Shown piece after piece: positions 24,816-33,252 of a stretch of 38,495 nt of DNA. Location of the stretch: assembly GCA_024226515.1 (NCBI GenBank), contig JAAELQ010000298.1, positions 1-38,495 on the forward strand. The letters run 5' to 3'. The first letter of the stretch is position 1, and every line of letters begins with the position of its first letter. The notes under the pieces are model-generated. The model ran no database searches, was not told the origin of the DNA, and worked only from the letters and a program-made list of their open reading frames with translations. Position numbers and translations under genes: made by a program. This stretch comes from a bacterium. Its GTDB lineage: Bacteria > Acidobacteriota > Polarisedimenticolia > Polarisedimenticolales > Polarisedimenticolaceae.

Positions 24816-25607
24816 CTACTCGGGGACCGGCGCTGTGACCGCCGAAGCGAGCGTGAACTCGAGGTAGACGGGGTAGGTCACGTCGACCGGCTCGCCCTTG
24901 TACTGCCCCGCTTCGTAGCGCCACTGCTTGACCGCCGCCATCGCCGCCTCCTCGAATCCGGCGCCCTCGGGGCGGCAGCGCAGCACGCTCATGTCCCCCA
25001 CCGTCCCGTCCGTGCGAACGACGACCTCCAGGATCACGGAGCCCTCGACGCCGTCCGCGTGCGGCTGCTCGGGGTAGATCGGCTCGACGCGGCTGTCCTG
25101 GATCAAACGCGGATTGGTCACACCGCCGAAGCCGGCCATGCGCGGCTTCAGCTTCTGCGCGTCGCCGTTCGCCGAGTCTTCGGACGCGCGCGCGAGGTCG
25201 GTCTCGCCCGCATCGAGCACGGCGTGCGCGATCGCCAGGCGGTTCTTCTCGTCGTTGAACAGGATGGTGACGTCCGCGCCGGCGACCTTGTAGTCGCGGA
25301 CGTAGATGCCGCCGCGCTTGACCCAGCTCGACTCCGGGCGCACCGGCCCGGGGAGGTTCTGCCGTCGCATGTTGAATTCCCACGACGACTTGAACCTGCT
25401 GAAGTCCGAGGGCAGGCTGCCGCACAGCACGCTGCGCTCGGGGTAGCGGTCGAGCAGTTCCTGCGGGCAGTCGAAGCGGGCGGCGTTGACGTGCTTCATG
25501 ATCGCGCGGGCGAAGCGGCCGGCCTCCTCGGGGTCGGCGGCGTGGACGCCCGCCGAGGCGAGACACACGATCGCGAGGCAGCAGAGCGCATGGAGTCGGG
25601 TCGACAT
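24816..25607 (-). CDS. exported TonB C-terminal domain protein
   Basis: The 263-residue protein has a signal peptide (CCLAIVCLASAGVHAAD). Its N-terminal 130 residues are unrecognised (FDCPQELLDRYPERSVLCG, GGIYVRDYKVAGADVTILFN). The C-terminal 100 residues are a TonB_C domain: VEPIYPEQPHADGVEGS, VILEVVVRTDGTVGDM, FEEAAMAAVKQWRYEAGQ, VTYPVYLEFTL. There is no anchoring helix or proline-rich linker of true TonB, so periplasmic TonB_C function is likely but undefined. A 68-base piece of the N-terminal coding region recurs at 30939-31006. It is divergent from lipoprotein A by 109 bases. Confidence 0.8.
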   Translation of the reverse strand: MSTRLHALCCLAIVCLASAGVHAADPEEAGRFARAIMKHVNAARFDCPQELLDRYPERSVLCGSLPSDFSRFKSSWEFNMRRQNLPGPVRPESSWVKRGGIYVRDYKVAGADVTILFNDEKNRLAIAHAVLDAGETDLARASEDSANGDAQKLKPRMAGFGGVTNPRLIQDSRVEPIYPEQPHADGVEGSVILEVVVRTDGTVGDMSVLRCRPEGAGFEEAAMAAVKQWRYEAGQYKGEPVDVTYPVYLEFTLASAVTAPVPE

Positions 25608-25716
25608 GTGGCTAATCTATCAGGCCGGGAATTGAACCTCACCCGCCGGCAAGCGCCTCCCCCCCTGAAGCGTCATGAATCGGGCCATCGGAGGCCCGCA
25701 ACGACCAGGAGGGGTC
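25608..25716. promoter_or_regulatory. divergent promoter region with a hairpin in the leader of lipoprotein A
   Basis: This 109-base gap separates the TonB_C gene (minus) and lipoprotein A (plus). CGGGCC at 25681-25686 pairs with GGCCCG at 25693-25698 around a six-base loop; it would form in the A leader 18 bases before the start codon, next to a strong AGGAGGGG ribosome site. It may modulate translation; there is no T-run, so it is not a terminator. Confidence 0.35.
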
Positions 25717-26397
25717 ATGAGAAGAGTCGTTTTGATGGTTCTGGTAGCGGCGTGTCTCGGTTGCTCGATGACGGACGACAAGAGCGAGGCGACCGGCGAC
25801 GGAGTGTTCGCACTCAAGAGCGGCGATGGCGCATGCTACGGGAACACGTTCCACCTCAACGACGCGCCGGTCCCCGTGTGTCCGGCGAACTATGGCCTGT
25901 GCGTCAACTACGACGACGGAAACGACGATCCCGACGACACGGACTTCAACGACATGTGCTGCGCCTATGCCGGCAGCGATACGTGCGACCCCGACGGCGC
26001 GGAGCACGGCCCCTGCCAGGCTCCGCTCTGCAACGGCAAGTACGTGCAGATGTCGGGAGCGGACATCTGCGACACGTACGCCGAGCCGTGTCCGGAGCGA
26101 GAATGCCCCGAGGGTTGTCAGATCAGCGACAAGTGCACCGTGACCGCGGCCGACGAGTACTTCTACGGCTGCGTCGACGGCAGCGGAGAGTGCATGCACT
26201 GCAGCGATCCGACGTCCCCCAACGACGGTCTCGAAGACCTGCTGTGCGAGATCCGGCTCGAGGTCTGTCGCTGCGAGCCGATTCCGGAGATCGGACCGGC
26301 CGGCGGGACCTCGACCTGCGGCAGGTACACCGCGATCCAGGACCTGGCCTGCATCACGCTCGACACCTCGGGGATCATCGAGTGCGAGTTCGAGTAG
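25717..26397 (+). CDS. Cys-rich lipoprotein A
   Basis: ATG 25717 with AGGAGGGG at 25707-25714 is a much better start than 25675. The 226-residue product has a short signal peptide and lipobox CLGC (Cys at residue 16). The mature chain has about 25 cysteines with spaced patterns (CYGNTFHLN, CVNYDDGNDDPDD, DMCCAYAGSDTC, CPERECPEGCQ, CRCEP) and acidic stretches. It ends YTAIQDLACITLD...CEFE. No enzyme family is recognised; disulfide-rich surface lipoprotein is the most that can be said. The last 23 codons have a diverged in-frame match at 33184-33252, so a paralog once existed there. Confidence 0.7.
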   Translation: MRRVVLMVLVAACLGCSMTDDKSEATGDGVFALKSGDGACYGNTFHLNDAPVPVCPANYGLCVNYDDGNDDPDDTDFNDMCCAYAGSDTCDPDGAEHGPCQAPLCNGKYVQMSGADICDTYAEPCPERECPEGCQISDKCTVTAADEYFYGCVDGSGECMHCSDPTSPNDGLEDLLCEIRLEVCRCEPIPEIGPAGGTSTCGRYTAIQDLACITLDTSGIIECEFE

Positions 26398-26433
26398 TCA
26401 GATCGTCCTGGGTCCGCCGAGGTAGCGGGCCGG
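26398..26433 (-). pseudogene. C-terminal remnant of a gene B paralog
   Basis: Directly behind the stop of lipoprotein A, the minus strand encodes PARYLGGPRTI and a stop. It matches the last residues of membrane protein B (PARILGGPKAI, 33253-33453) and has the same position relative to the A stop (TAG followed by TCAGATCG in both loci). The rest of B is missing here, replaced by a hairpin. Confidence 0.65.
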
Positions 26434-26460
26434 CCCCAGCGTTGAAGTGGGGCCGGCCCG
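26426..26460. terminator. strong bidirectional hairpin between convergent genes
   Basis: CGGGCCGGCCCCA at 26426-26438 is perfectly complementary to TGGGGCCGGCCCG at 26448-26460, giving a 13-base-pair GC stem with a nine-base loop. It sits between the stops of lipoprotein A (plus) and the mosaic protein (minus), where transcription from both sides must end. There is no T-run on either side, so termination may need Rho or rely on the stem alone. Confidence 0.65.
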
Positions 26461-26469
26461 AGACTCGGG

Positions 26470-29400
26470 TCAAGGGCAAGGCGAGTCGTTGGGCCGCGGC
26501 ACTTGCTGGCTGTTGGACCCCAACGTCCCCTCGGCGAACGAGTTCTCGCCCGTGACGAGATAGAAGTGCAACTGGTCGGGCGGCGGAACGCTCGTGTCCA
26601 ACGCCTCGGTGATCGCGAGATCGGGCTGGAAACAGCTTCCGTAGTCGTCGGCCAGTCCGTCGTGGTTCACGTCTTCCAACCTCGCCGCCGTCAAACGATA
26701 GACGTTGTAGACAAGGGCGCAGGGACTCAGGGGCCAAACGAGCCGATGTTGGCCGACCCACTCGATGGGGCCGATCGGACCCGGCGCGACTTGCAGGCAA
26801 CCCAGGCAGATACAATCCTGGCCGGGGAAGTCACGGACACATACCTCGTCGGGAGGACACGAACCGTCGCACACGGGATACGTGACGCCACAGAACGGCG
26901 CCTCCACACAGGTGCACTCGTCCGTCAACAGATCGGGCGCGCAGACGTCGCCTGCCGGGCAGCCGCCCAGGCACTCGGGGAACGGGCCCTGCTCACACGC
27001 CCCCACGCAGAGGCACTCGCCGGTTTCCGGATTCGGTTGGCAAGTCTCGCCCGCCGCGCAGCCGCCCAGGCATTCGGGGAACGGGCTCTGCTCGCACGCT
27101 GCCGTTGTCACACAGGTGCACAGGCCGTTCGCCGTATCGGGCACGCACGCGGTTCCGGCGGGGCATTGCCCCAGACACTCGGGGTAGGGGCCCGCCGCGC
27201 AGGCTCTCGGCAGGCAGGTGCACGTGTCGCTTTCCGGATCGGGTAGACACACCTCGCCCGTCGGACAGCCGCCCTGGCATTCGGGGAACGGGCTGTCATC
27301 ACAGACGGGTTGATTGACCGAGTGGTTCGCCGAGACCAGGTTGGCAAAGACCACCTGTCCGTCGCAGAAACCCCCGGGGCAACCCAGATCGCCGCTGCAC
27401 AGGATGCCGTTGTTGGGACCTCCGTTGCAGGTGCCCTCGGAGTACAGTGGGAGGCAGATCGCCTGGGGATGGGAGTAGCTGGCCGCCGGGGGCAGGCAAT
27501 GGATGCGGCTCCCCACGCGAAGCGGGACCCGGTTGTACAGAGTCGGCGCGCCGAACGCTCCGGAGATCTCGAAGAACACGTCGAAGAAGCTCTCGGCCAT
27601 CGTCGCGTCGGGCGTGGTGAGGTCCTCCGCGACGGCACCCAGCGAGCGCGCCAGAGGCAATGCCGAGGGTGCGCCCAGTCCGGCGGCCAGGGTGACGGTG
27701 CCGTCGGTCAGGCACATCGAGACGATCTCGGTGTCGACCACGTCGAGGCCCGGTCCCGTCGGATGTCCGTCCACCGGGCTGGTGCCCGGGAAGCTCAGCG
27801 AGTCGTCGATCGGCCCGAGGATCTTCTCGATCCGCAGAAGGTCGTCGGGTGCGGCGCAAGGGCCGAGCACCAGGTTGAAGTCCCGTTCGCAGTCGAGATC
27901 CGTATCGATGCCGGCGAGCACGGAGTTGTCGGCGACGGAATCCGTTCCGACCGGCGGGAACGGGCCGCACTCGTCAATGAAATGCGGGCCGGGGCCGCAT
28001 TGTGTGCACGGCTCGCCTTCGGGCCGGCACTCACACAGTTCGTCGACCGTGTCGGTCACGCAGACCGTCCCCGCCGGGCAATCGCCCAGGCACTGGGGAA
28101 ACGCACCCAGCTCACACGGGGGGGGCGGCTGGCACTCGCAGCCGCCAGGGCCCGCTACGCAGACCGTTCCGGCGGGGCACTCGCCCAAACACTCCGGGAA
28201 CGGACTCTGTGGACAGGCCACGGGCTCGCACCTGCACTGGTCCGTCACGAAGTCGGCCGTGCACAACTCCGCCGGCGGGCAGTCTCCCAGGCATTGCGGA
28301 AACACACTCTGGCCGCACGGAGCAGGCTCGCACGTGCAGTCACCGCTCACCGTGTCGGGGACGCAGACCGTTCCCGTCGGACACTCGCCCAGGCACTCGG
28401 CGTACGGGGCCTGCGCGCACGGGATCGGCTGACAGAGACAGCCCTCGGTTCCCGGGTCGGGCTCGCAGGTCTCACCGGTCGGGCAACCGCCCAGGCATTC
28501 GGCGTACGCACTCTCGTCGCAGACCGGTTGATTGACCGAGTGGTTGGCCGAGACGAGGTTGGCGTAGAAGACCTGCCCATCGCAGAAGCCGCCGGGACAG
28601 TTCAGCTCTCCGCTGCAGGGATTCCCGTCGTTCGGACCGCCGTTGCAGGTCCCTTCGGAGTAGAGCGGGAGGCAGATCGCCTGTGGATGCGAGTAGTTCG
28701 CGGCCGGTGGTAGACAATCGATGCGGCTCTCCACCCGAAGCGGCACCTTGTTGTAGAGCGGAGGCGCTCCAAAGGCGCCCGAGACCTCGAAGAAGACGTC
28801 GAAGAAGCTCTCGGCCATCGCCGCGTCGGGAGTGGCGAGATCCTCGGCAACGGCTCCCAGAGACGGCAACAGCTGCGTTGCCGAGGGTCCGCCCGCGCCG
28901 GCGGCCAGTGTGACGCTGCCGTCGGTCAGGCACATCGAGACGATCTCGGTGTCGACCACGTCGAGGCCCGGTCCCGTCGGATGCCCGTCCACCGGGCTGG
29001 TGCCCGGGAAGCTCAGCGAGTCGTCGATCGGCCCGAGGATCTTCTCAACGTGCAGGAGATGGTCGGGCGCCGGACAGGGGCGCAGCACGAGGTTGACGTC
29101 TCGCACACAGTCGAAATCCGTGTCGATACCGGCCAGAACGCCGTTGTTGGCCACGACATCCGTTCCCACCGGCGGGAACGGGCCGCACCCGTCGATGAAG
29201 TGGAGGCCGGGTCCGCACTGAGTGCAAGGGCCCTCCGGGACGCAATGACACTCCTCCGTGCTCGCATCGGGCACGCAGATCTGCTGCACCGGGCAGGGCC
29301 CGAGACATTCGGCGAACGGAGCCTGCTCACAGGCGACCGGGCTCCACTCGATCTCGAGGAACGGAATCAGCGACCCGAATTCCTTGGAGCGGAAGCGCGT

Positions 29401-30717
29401 CATCGGGATGCCGAAGAAGTTCCACGGCACCTCGTCCAGGATGATCCAGCCGTGATTCGGCGCCGCGCCGTTGACGAACGCCTGGACATCGGCCGTGACG
29501 TCCCAGCTCATCCAGTCGAAGGCGGCCGGGACCACGGCGTCGGACGTCGGTGTGCCGGCCCAAGTCGGCCGGTTGTTCCAGCTGGCGGTGGACTCGCTCC
29601 AACCACTGGTCACACGGTAGCTGGTCAACTCGCGTCCCACCGGGTTGGTGTCGGTGAACTGATAGTAGTAGAGGTTGAGCGTCGCCGAGGCGATGGGGGC
29701 TCCCGAGGGAAGGGACGACAGGTCGAATTTGAGCAGGGCGTCCAGCTCGAAGTTCGAGTCGGGAGGATTGCCGAACCGATTCCTGACCAGCAGGTAGTTC
29801 AGCGCGCCGGGGACGAAGTTCGGCGAGAACATGTCGAGGTACGTATCGTCGGACGGAAGGAACGTCTTTGTGGAGAGCGAGCAGGGCTGGATGGTCTGGA
29901 CGAACAACGGTGTGCCCTGGAGACAGGTCGTCGGCAGGTTCGGATCGACGCAACCGGTGATGAACACGCGATCGCCCGGCCCGAAAGGGCCCGTCGTGGA
30001 CGGGATGTAGTTTCCGCCGGAGTCGGCGGCAAAGAGAACGCACTCGACGCCCTGGAACAGGTCGCCGCACTCGGACAGGCAGGACTGGCCGGGATTGCAA
30101 GCGGGCTGGCAGGGCGAGTCGCCCGGACCGTGAACCCACCCGTTGTTGAACGTTCCCACGGGCCCCGCGATCGGTCGGTCGGAGAAGCCGAACGAAGCCC
30201 CGCCGCCCGTGTGCTCGCCGAGCCACTCCACGTCCCACGAAGCGTTGGGGTTGTCGAAGCCGAAGGTGGCCGTCTCACCGGGCTGCAGAATCGTGGTGCC
30301 GCCATTCCAGACGACGACGCCCGGGGTTGCGCTGCTCTGCTGCGGCGGAACCACGCCGTGGGCGGTCTTCTCCCCGGTCGTGAACATCACGCTCAACTGT
30401 CCCGGGATTCCGAGCGCCGCCTCCACCGCGGGAAGCGTTCCCACGGCAGCGACCGCAGAAAAGCCCGACGGCGCGACCCAGTTCGTGTAGCTCCCGGCGT
30501 CGAGATCCGCGGTGCCCAGATAGAAGCGATTCAGCATCTGAGGCGTGGGACCGATGTTGCGAATCGTGTACTCGTATCGGCGGCTTCCGCCGCCCGTCGA
30601 TTCCGTACCTTGGCAGGAGATCTCGAGCTCTCCGAACGCCAGGGCAGGTGGCGCGAAAACCAACGCCACAAGCCCGACGAGCATCCCTGTCGCGACCCCG
30701 CACCTCCTCGTGCACAT
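26470..30717 (-). CDS. 1415-residue secreted mosaic protein: DNRLRE-like domain, 11 Cys-rich repeats, duplicated 235-residue domain, YLV module
   Basis: ATG 30717 with AAGGAGG seven bases upstream begins a signal peptide (GMLVGLVALVFAPPALAF). An N-terminal domain of about 190 residues has a YEYTIRNIGPTPQ core. A DNRLRE-type beta domain follows (DDTYLDMFSPNFVPGA, LLKFDLSSLPSGAPIASATL, SYRVTSGWSESTASWNNRP). The remainder alternates 11 repeats of about 34 residues of the form C-x4-PFPECLG.CP.GTVC..D....C.C with two copies of a 235-residue domain starting CTQCGP..HFID. The C-terminus carries a YLV module (RLVWPLSPCALVYNVYR, HFYLVTGENS, ending NDSPCP). It is probably a disulfide-rich surface or matrix protein. 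No catalytic motif is seen. It is flanked by decayed gene pieces on both sides. Confidence 0.75.
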   Translation of the reverse strand: MCTRRCGVATGMLVGLVALVFAPPALAFGELEISCQGTESTGGGSRRYEYTIRNIGPTPQMLNRFYLGTADLDAGSYTNWVAPSGFSAVAAVGTLPAVEAALGIPGQLSVMFTTGEKTAHGVVPPQQSSATPGVVVWNGGTTILQPGETATFGFDNPNASWDVEWLGEHTGGGASFGFSDRPIAGPVGTFNNGWVHGPGDSPCQPACNPGQSCLSECGDLFQGVECVLFAADSGGNYIPSTTGPFGPGDRVFITGCVDPNLPTTCLQGTPLFVQTIQPCSLSTKTFLPSDDTYLDMFSPNFVPGALNYLLVRNRFGNPPDSNFELDALLKFDLSSLPSGAPIASATLNLYYYQFTDTNPVGRELTSYRVTSGWSESTASWNNRPTWAGTPTSDAVVPAAFDWMSWDVTADVQAFVNGAAPNHGWIILDEVPWNFFGIPMTRFRSKEFGSLIPFLEIEWSPVACEQAPFAECLGPCPVQQICVPDASTEECHCVPEGPCTQCGPGLHFIDGCGPFPPVGTDVVANNGVLAGIDTDFDCVRDVNLVLRPCPAPDHLLHVEKILGPIDDSLSFPGTSPVDGHPTGPGLDVVDTEIVSMCLTDGSVTLAAGAGGPSATQLLPSLGAVAEDLATPDAAMAESFFDVFFEVSGAFGAPPLYNKVPLRVESRIDCLPPAANYSHPQAICLPLYSEGTCNGGPNDGNPCSGELNCPGGFCDGQVFYANLVSANHSVNQPVCDESAYAECLGGCPTGETCEPDPGTEGCLCQPIPCAQAPYAECLGECPTGTVCVPDTVSGDCTCEPAPCGQSVFPQCLGDCPPAELCTADFVTDQCRCEPVACPQSPFPECLGECPAGTVCVAGPGGCECQPPPPCELGAFPQCLGDCPAGTVCVTDTVDELCECRPEGEPCTQCGPGPHFIDECGPFPPVGTDSVADNSVLAGIDTDLDCERDFNLVLGPCAAPDDLLRIEKILGPIDDSLSFPGTSPVDGHPTGPGLDVVDTEIVSMCLTDGTVTLAAGLGAPSALPLARSLGAVAEDLTTPDATMAESFFDVFFEISGAFGAPTLYNRVPLRVGSRIHCLPPAASYSHPQAICLPLYSEGTCNGGPNNGILCSGDLGCPGGFCDGQVVFANLVSANHSVNQPVCDDSPFPECQGGCPTGEVCLPDPESDTCTCLPRACAAGPYPECLGQCPAGTACVPDTANGLCTCVTTAACEQSPFPECLGGCAAGETCQPNPETGECLCVGACEQGPFPECLGGCPAGDVCAPDLLTDECTCVEAPFCGVTYPVCDGSCPPDEVCVRDFPGQDCICLGCLQVAPGPIGPIEWVGQHRLVWPLSPCALVYNVYRLTAARLEDVNHDGLADDYGSCFQPDLAITEALDTSVPPPDQLHFYLVTGENSFAEGTLGSNSQQVPRPNDSPCP
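27303..28009 (-). repeat. in-gene duplication, copy 2 of the 235-residue domain
   Basis: This in-frame block repeats 28521-29227 at an offset of 1218 bases. The central part, around 27706-27830 (through GTCGACCACGTCGAGGCCC), matches the other copy base for base over most of its length, while the edges differ more. Confidence 0.85.
28521..29227 (-). repeat. in-gene duplication, copy 1 of the 235-residue domain
   Basis: First copy in reading order. Shared residues include SLSFPGTSPVDGHPTGPGL, EIVSMCLTDG, AMAESFFDVFFE and LPLYSEGTCNGGPN. Between the two copies lie five of the small Cys-rich repeats, so the duplicated unit was a domain plus repeats of about 1.2 kb. Confidence 0.85.
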
Positions 30718-30938
30718 GGGAACCTCCTTGTGTTTGTCGTCGACTCGCCCGCCTTCCGTCCAAGTGGGGCTCCGCGCGGGAAGGACGGGTGGTTGTGCGT
30801 GAATTGCCATAAAGGGCGGGCGAGAACAAGACCCGAACTGCGACGACGAGGATCTTCTTTGGTCAGCGCAGCTCAGCCGACACACGTCGGTCCGGGCCAC
30901 GGAGGCGGTCCGGTGCGTCTTCTTCCGCAGAACTCGGG

Positions 30939-31006
30939 GAAGTCCGAGGGCAGGCTGCCGCACAGCACGTTGCGCTCCGGGTAGCGGTCGAGCAGTTCCT
31001 GCGGGC
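30939..31006 (-). pseudogene. 68-base fragment of a TonB_C-protein gene
   Basis: Matches 25401-25468 inside the intact gene at 24816-25607 with two mismatches that I can count. It encodes PQELLDRYPERNVLCGSLPSDF in the same orientation. Both ends break off into unrelated sequence. The near identity implies a recent copy or ongoing gene conversion. Confidence 0.85.
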
Positions 31007-31021
31007 TGTCGGCGACAGCGT

Positions 31022-31213
31022 CAGGTGTTCACGCCCTTCTTCACGACCAAGAGCGACGGACAAGGGATCGGGCTGACGCTGGTGCGCGAGGTGCTGACGC
31101 GCCACTGCTTCGGGTTCTCTCTGTCGTCGGCGGAGGCGGGATCGACGCGGTTCGCGATCACGTTTCCGCGCGATGCGGGCGTCCCATCCGCAAACCCTTC
31201 GCGGCAGCGTTAG
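31022..31213 (+). pseudogene. histidine-kinase ATPase domain, C-terminal fragment
   Basis: The frame reads QVFTPFFTTKSDGQGIGLTL VREVL-type sequence: the F-box (FTPFFTTK) and G2-box (GQGIGLTLV) of a HATPase_c domain, then STRFAITFPRD, the usual last strand, and a short tail to a stop. The upstream N-box, G1-box, DHp domain and sensor are missing, replaced by the TonB_C fragment. It is a decayed 3' end, although the preserved motifs suggest recent loss. Confidence 0.8.
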
Positions 31214-31352
31214 GTGGCAGGCGGCAGAATCGCCTGCCGGAACCACTCTTCTTCCTTCAACAGGAGGAACCTCGAGATTCGTCCGGGAAACTTCCGGCAC
31301 CGTGTTAGCGTCGAGGCTACACAACCCGGCATGACGTCCGGGCGGAGGTCTC

Positions 31353-33092
31353 ATGCACCAACCCCACCGGACGACTCGGGTTCTTTCATGCTTGCGGCAC
31401 TCGTCGACCTTCGCGCGGCTTCTGGCCGCCGCGATGATTTTGACGCTGGCGCTTCCCGCGGTCCCGACCGCGGCGCAGTCACTCAACACACCGCTCCTCA
31501 CCGACCCCGGACTGAACTCGAACAGCCAGCCGCTGCTGCCGTTTCTGCAGAACACCCTGGATCGCTGGATGCAGGAGAACGCGGCCCTCGTGATCGGCGT
31601 CCAGGCGGACGGCGTCATGCCCGACGAGGGCGACGGCATGCTGGCGATCTACCAGACGGTTTTCGTCTCGTCACAGGTGCGTCAACGGATCGACGTCTCC
31701 GCGCTCTCCACCGCGATCGACTCGGGCACGGTCGCTGCGTTCGCGATGGGGAGGGTGAACGCCTCGTTCGACGGCGCCGTCGGCGGCGTCGCCGTCACGG
31801 CTTACGATGCCTCCGAAGTGGCGCTCGCCGTCCTCGCCCCAACGTACACGTTCGACGGAGACAACGCGACCTGGCAGCCCGCAGCCAGCGTGCTCATGCT
31901 GCCCGTCGGGACGCGCTACGTCGAGCACGAGTTCCAGTTCTCGAACGCCAACCTGCCGCCGATCGAAACCGCATACGGCGATCGAGCCGGCCTGATGCTG
32001 AGCCACCGCGTGTTGGCGGCTCTGGTGCACCTGAACGCCCAGACGATGCTGGAGGCGACGGCCAGCGGCTACCGCATGATCCAGGCGGACCTGGGCCTGG
32101 ACGCGGCGAGTACCTGCACCTGGTCCGGCACGTTCGACGAGTCCGGCTGGAGCAGCTCGATCAGCGGAGTGATCCACGGCCAGCCGTTCACGCTGGACTA
32201 CAGCGGAAGCTCCGAGGAACTTCCCTCGGACGAGTTCGAGGTGAGCTTCGCCGCCGAGGGGTTCAGAGGCGTCGCCCCCATCACCATCGAGGGTACAGCC
32301 ACGTATCAAAAGGACCCGGTCACCAACCTGTACGTTTCGATGCAGTACGACGATCAGGGCAGCCTCGGAGACGACGGAGGCCCCGTCCCGCGGTTCAACT
32401 GGTTGAGGTCGGCGGCGGAGGGCCTCGCAGGAGGCATCGTCGGTGGGGTCGTGGGCGGGCTCATCGGCGGATTCATGGGAGCCGGGCAGGGAGCCGTCCT
32501 GGGCATAGCGACAGGAATCCTGCTCAGCGAGGCCGCCTTCCATTCCGCGCGCGGCATGGAGCCGGACCCACCGACTCCCCCGGATATTCCGGATATCCTG
32601 GGCTGGGCCGAGACCGACAGGACGATCAGCGCCAACCAGCTCCTCACGATCGTCGGCGGGGACGGCAGCATGACCGCCAACCTGGAGAACGTCGTTTACC
32701 TCGAGGGAACCTGGGCGGAAGGAACGGCCACCGGTACCGGCTTCACCGACGCCCCCACATCGGGCGGCAGCATCGACAGCCTGAGGGTGGCCAAAGGCAA
32801 CGGCTCCGAGATCGATCTGTCCTGGCTGCCGTCGTGCGCGTCGTCCGACGACGACTTCAGCGTCTACGAAGGCTCACTCGGCAGCCTCCCCACCTACGAC
32901 CACGGCGCGGTCGTCTGCAGCACGGGCGGGGCGATCGACATCTCCGTCGCTCCGGCCGCGGACAGCTCGTACTACCTAGTCACGCCCGGAGACACGATGA
33001 TCGAGGGATCGTACGGACGAGACGGCTCCGGCGCCGAACGGCCGCAGGGTGCGGGCGCCTGCGCCGTGCAGGTCCCGACGGCGTGCCCCTGA
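31353..33092 (+). CDS. secreted protein with glycine-zipper hairpin and YLV module
   Basis: The 579-residue product has a signal peptide (LLAAAMILTLALPAVPTAAQS). Residues about 35-345 are an unrecognised mixed domain (LPFLQNTLDRWMQEN, VAAFAMGRVNASFDG). Residues about 352-395 contain GLAGGIVGGVVGGLIGGFMG then GAVLGIATGILL, a long glycine zipper with GxxxG spacing that could insert in a membrane or drive oligomerisation. Next is a proline-rich linker (PDPPTPPDIPDIL). The C-terminal 110 residues carry the YLV module (EIDLSWLPSCASSDDDFSVYEGSL, SSYYLVTPGD, GSYGRDGSGAERP). The start at 31353 has GGAGG upstream. No homolog is recognised; a pore-forming or surface-assembly role is only inference from the zipper. 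Confidence 0.7.
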   Translation: MHQPHRTTRVLSCLRHSSTFARLLAAAMILTLALPAVPTAAQSLNTPLLTDPGLNSNSQPLLPFLQNTLDRWMQENAALVIGVQADGVMPDEGDGMLAIYQTVFVSSQVRQRIDVSALSTAIDSGTVAAFAMGRVNASFDGAVGGVAVTAYDASEVALAVLAPTYTFDGDNATWQPAASVLMLPVGTRYVEHEFQFSNANLPPIETAYGDRAGLMLSHRVLAALVHLNAQTMLEATASGYRMIQADLGLDAASTCTWSGTFDESGWSSSISGVIHGQPFTLDYSGSSEELPSDEFEVSFAAEGFRGVAPITIEGTATYQKDPVTNLYVSMQYDDQGSLGDDGGPVPRFNWLRSAAEGLAGGIVGGVVGGLIGGFMGAGQGAVLGIATGILLSEAAFHSARGMEPDPPTPPDIPDILGWAETDRTISANQLLTIVGGDGSMTANLENVVYLEGTWAEGTATGTGFTDAPTSGGSIDSLRVAKGNGSEIDLSWLPSCASSDDDFSVYEGSLGSLPTYDHGAVVCSTGGAIDISVAPAADSSYYLVTPGDTMIEGSYGRDGSGAERPQGAGACAVQVPTACP

Positions 33093-33183
33093 GCCACGGC
33101 GGAGACACGACCGTTCATTCTCTGTGTTCGCGCGCGTAGCGGTACGCCCGGATGAAGGCGCGATTCCTCGACGAGTTGCGGAC

Positions 33184-33252
33184 ACGGCGATCCAGGACCT
33201 GGCCTGCATCACGCTCGAGAACAGTGACTCCATCGTCTGCGAGTTCGAGTAG
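33184..33252 (+). pseudogene. C-terminal remnant of a lipoprotein A paralog
   Basis: Encodes TAIQDLACITLENSDSIVCEFE and a stop, aligned without gaps to the end of lipoprotein A (TAIQDLACITLDTSGIIECEFE). Changes are mostly conservative (D to E, I to V), as expected if the copy was translated until fairly recently. Upstream sequence has no match to A. The stop is followed by TCAGATCG exactly as at 26398. Confidence 0.75.

Larger units (their letters stand above)
30718..31352. other. 635-base patchwork of gene fragments without an intact gene
   Basis: Contains the leader of the mosaic protein gene (30718-30790, minus), then unassigned DNA to 30938, a 68-base TonB_C-protein gene fragment (30939-31006), a histidine-kinase C-terminal fragment (31022-31213) and about 140 bases leading into the glycine-zipper protein. 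No complete frame looks genuine. Confidence 0.65.

Noticed and set aside
24795..26555. 586-codon plus-strand frame spanning the TonB_C gene and lipoprotein A
   Set aside because: It runs opposite one well-supported gene and in another frame of a second; its translation has no recognisable domain or signal peptide.
28981..30984. 667-codon plus-strand frame opposite the mosaic protein
   Set aside because: No domain signature; the minus strand encodes clear Cys-rich repeats and a DNRLRE-like domain.
33049..33252. 67-codon frame as a real small gene
   Set aside because: Only its last 23 codons match a protein (lipoprotein A); the earlier part has no homology, no ribosome site and overlaps the end of the preceding gene.
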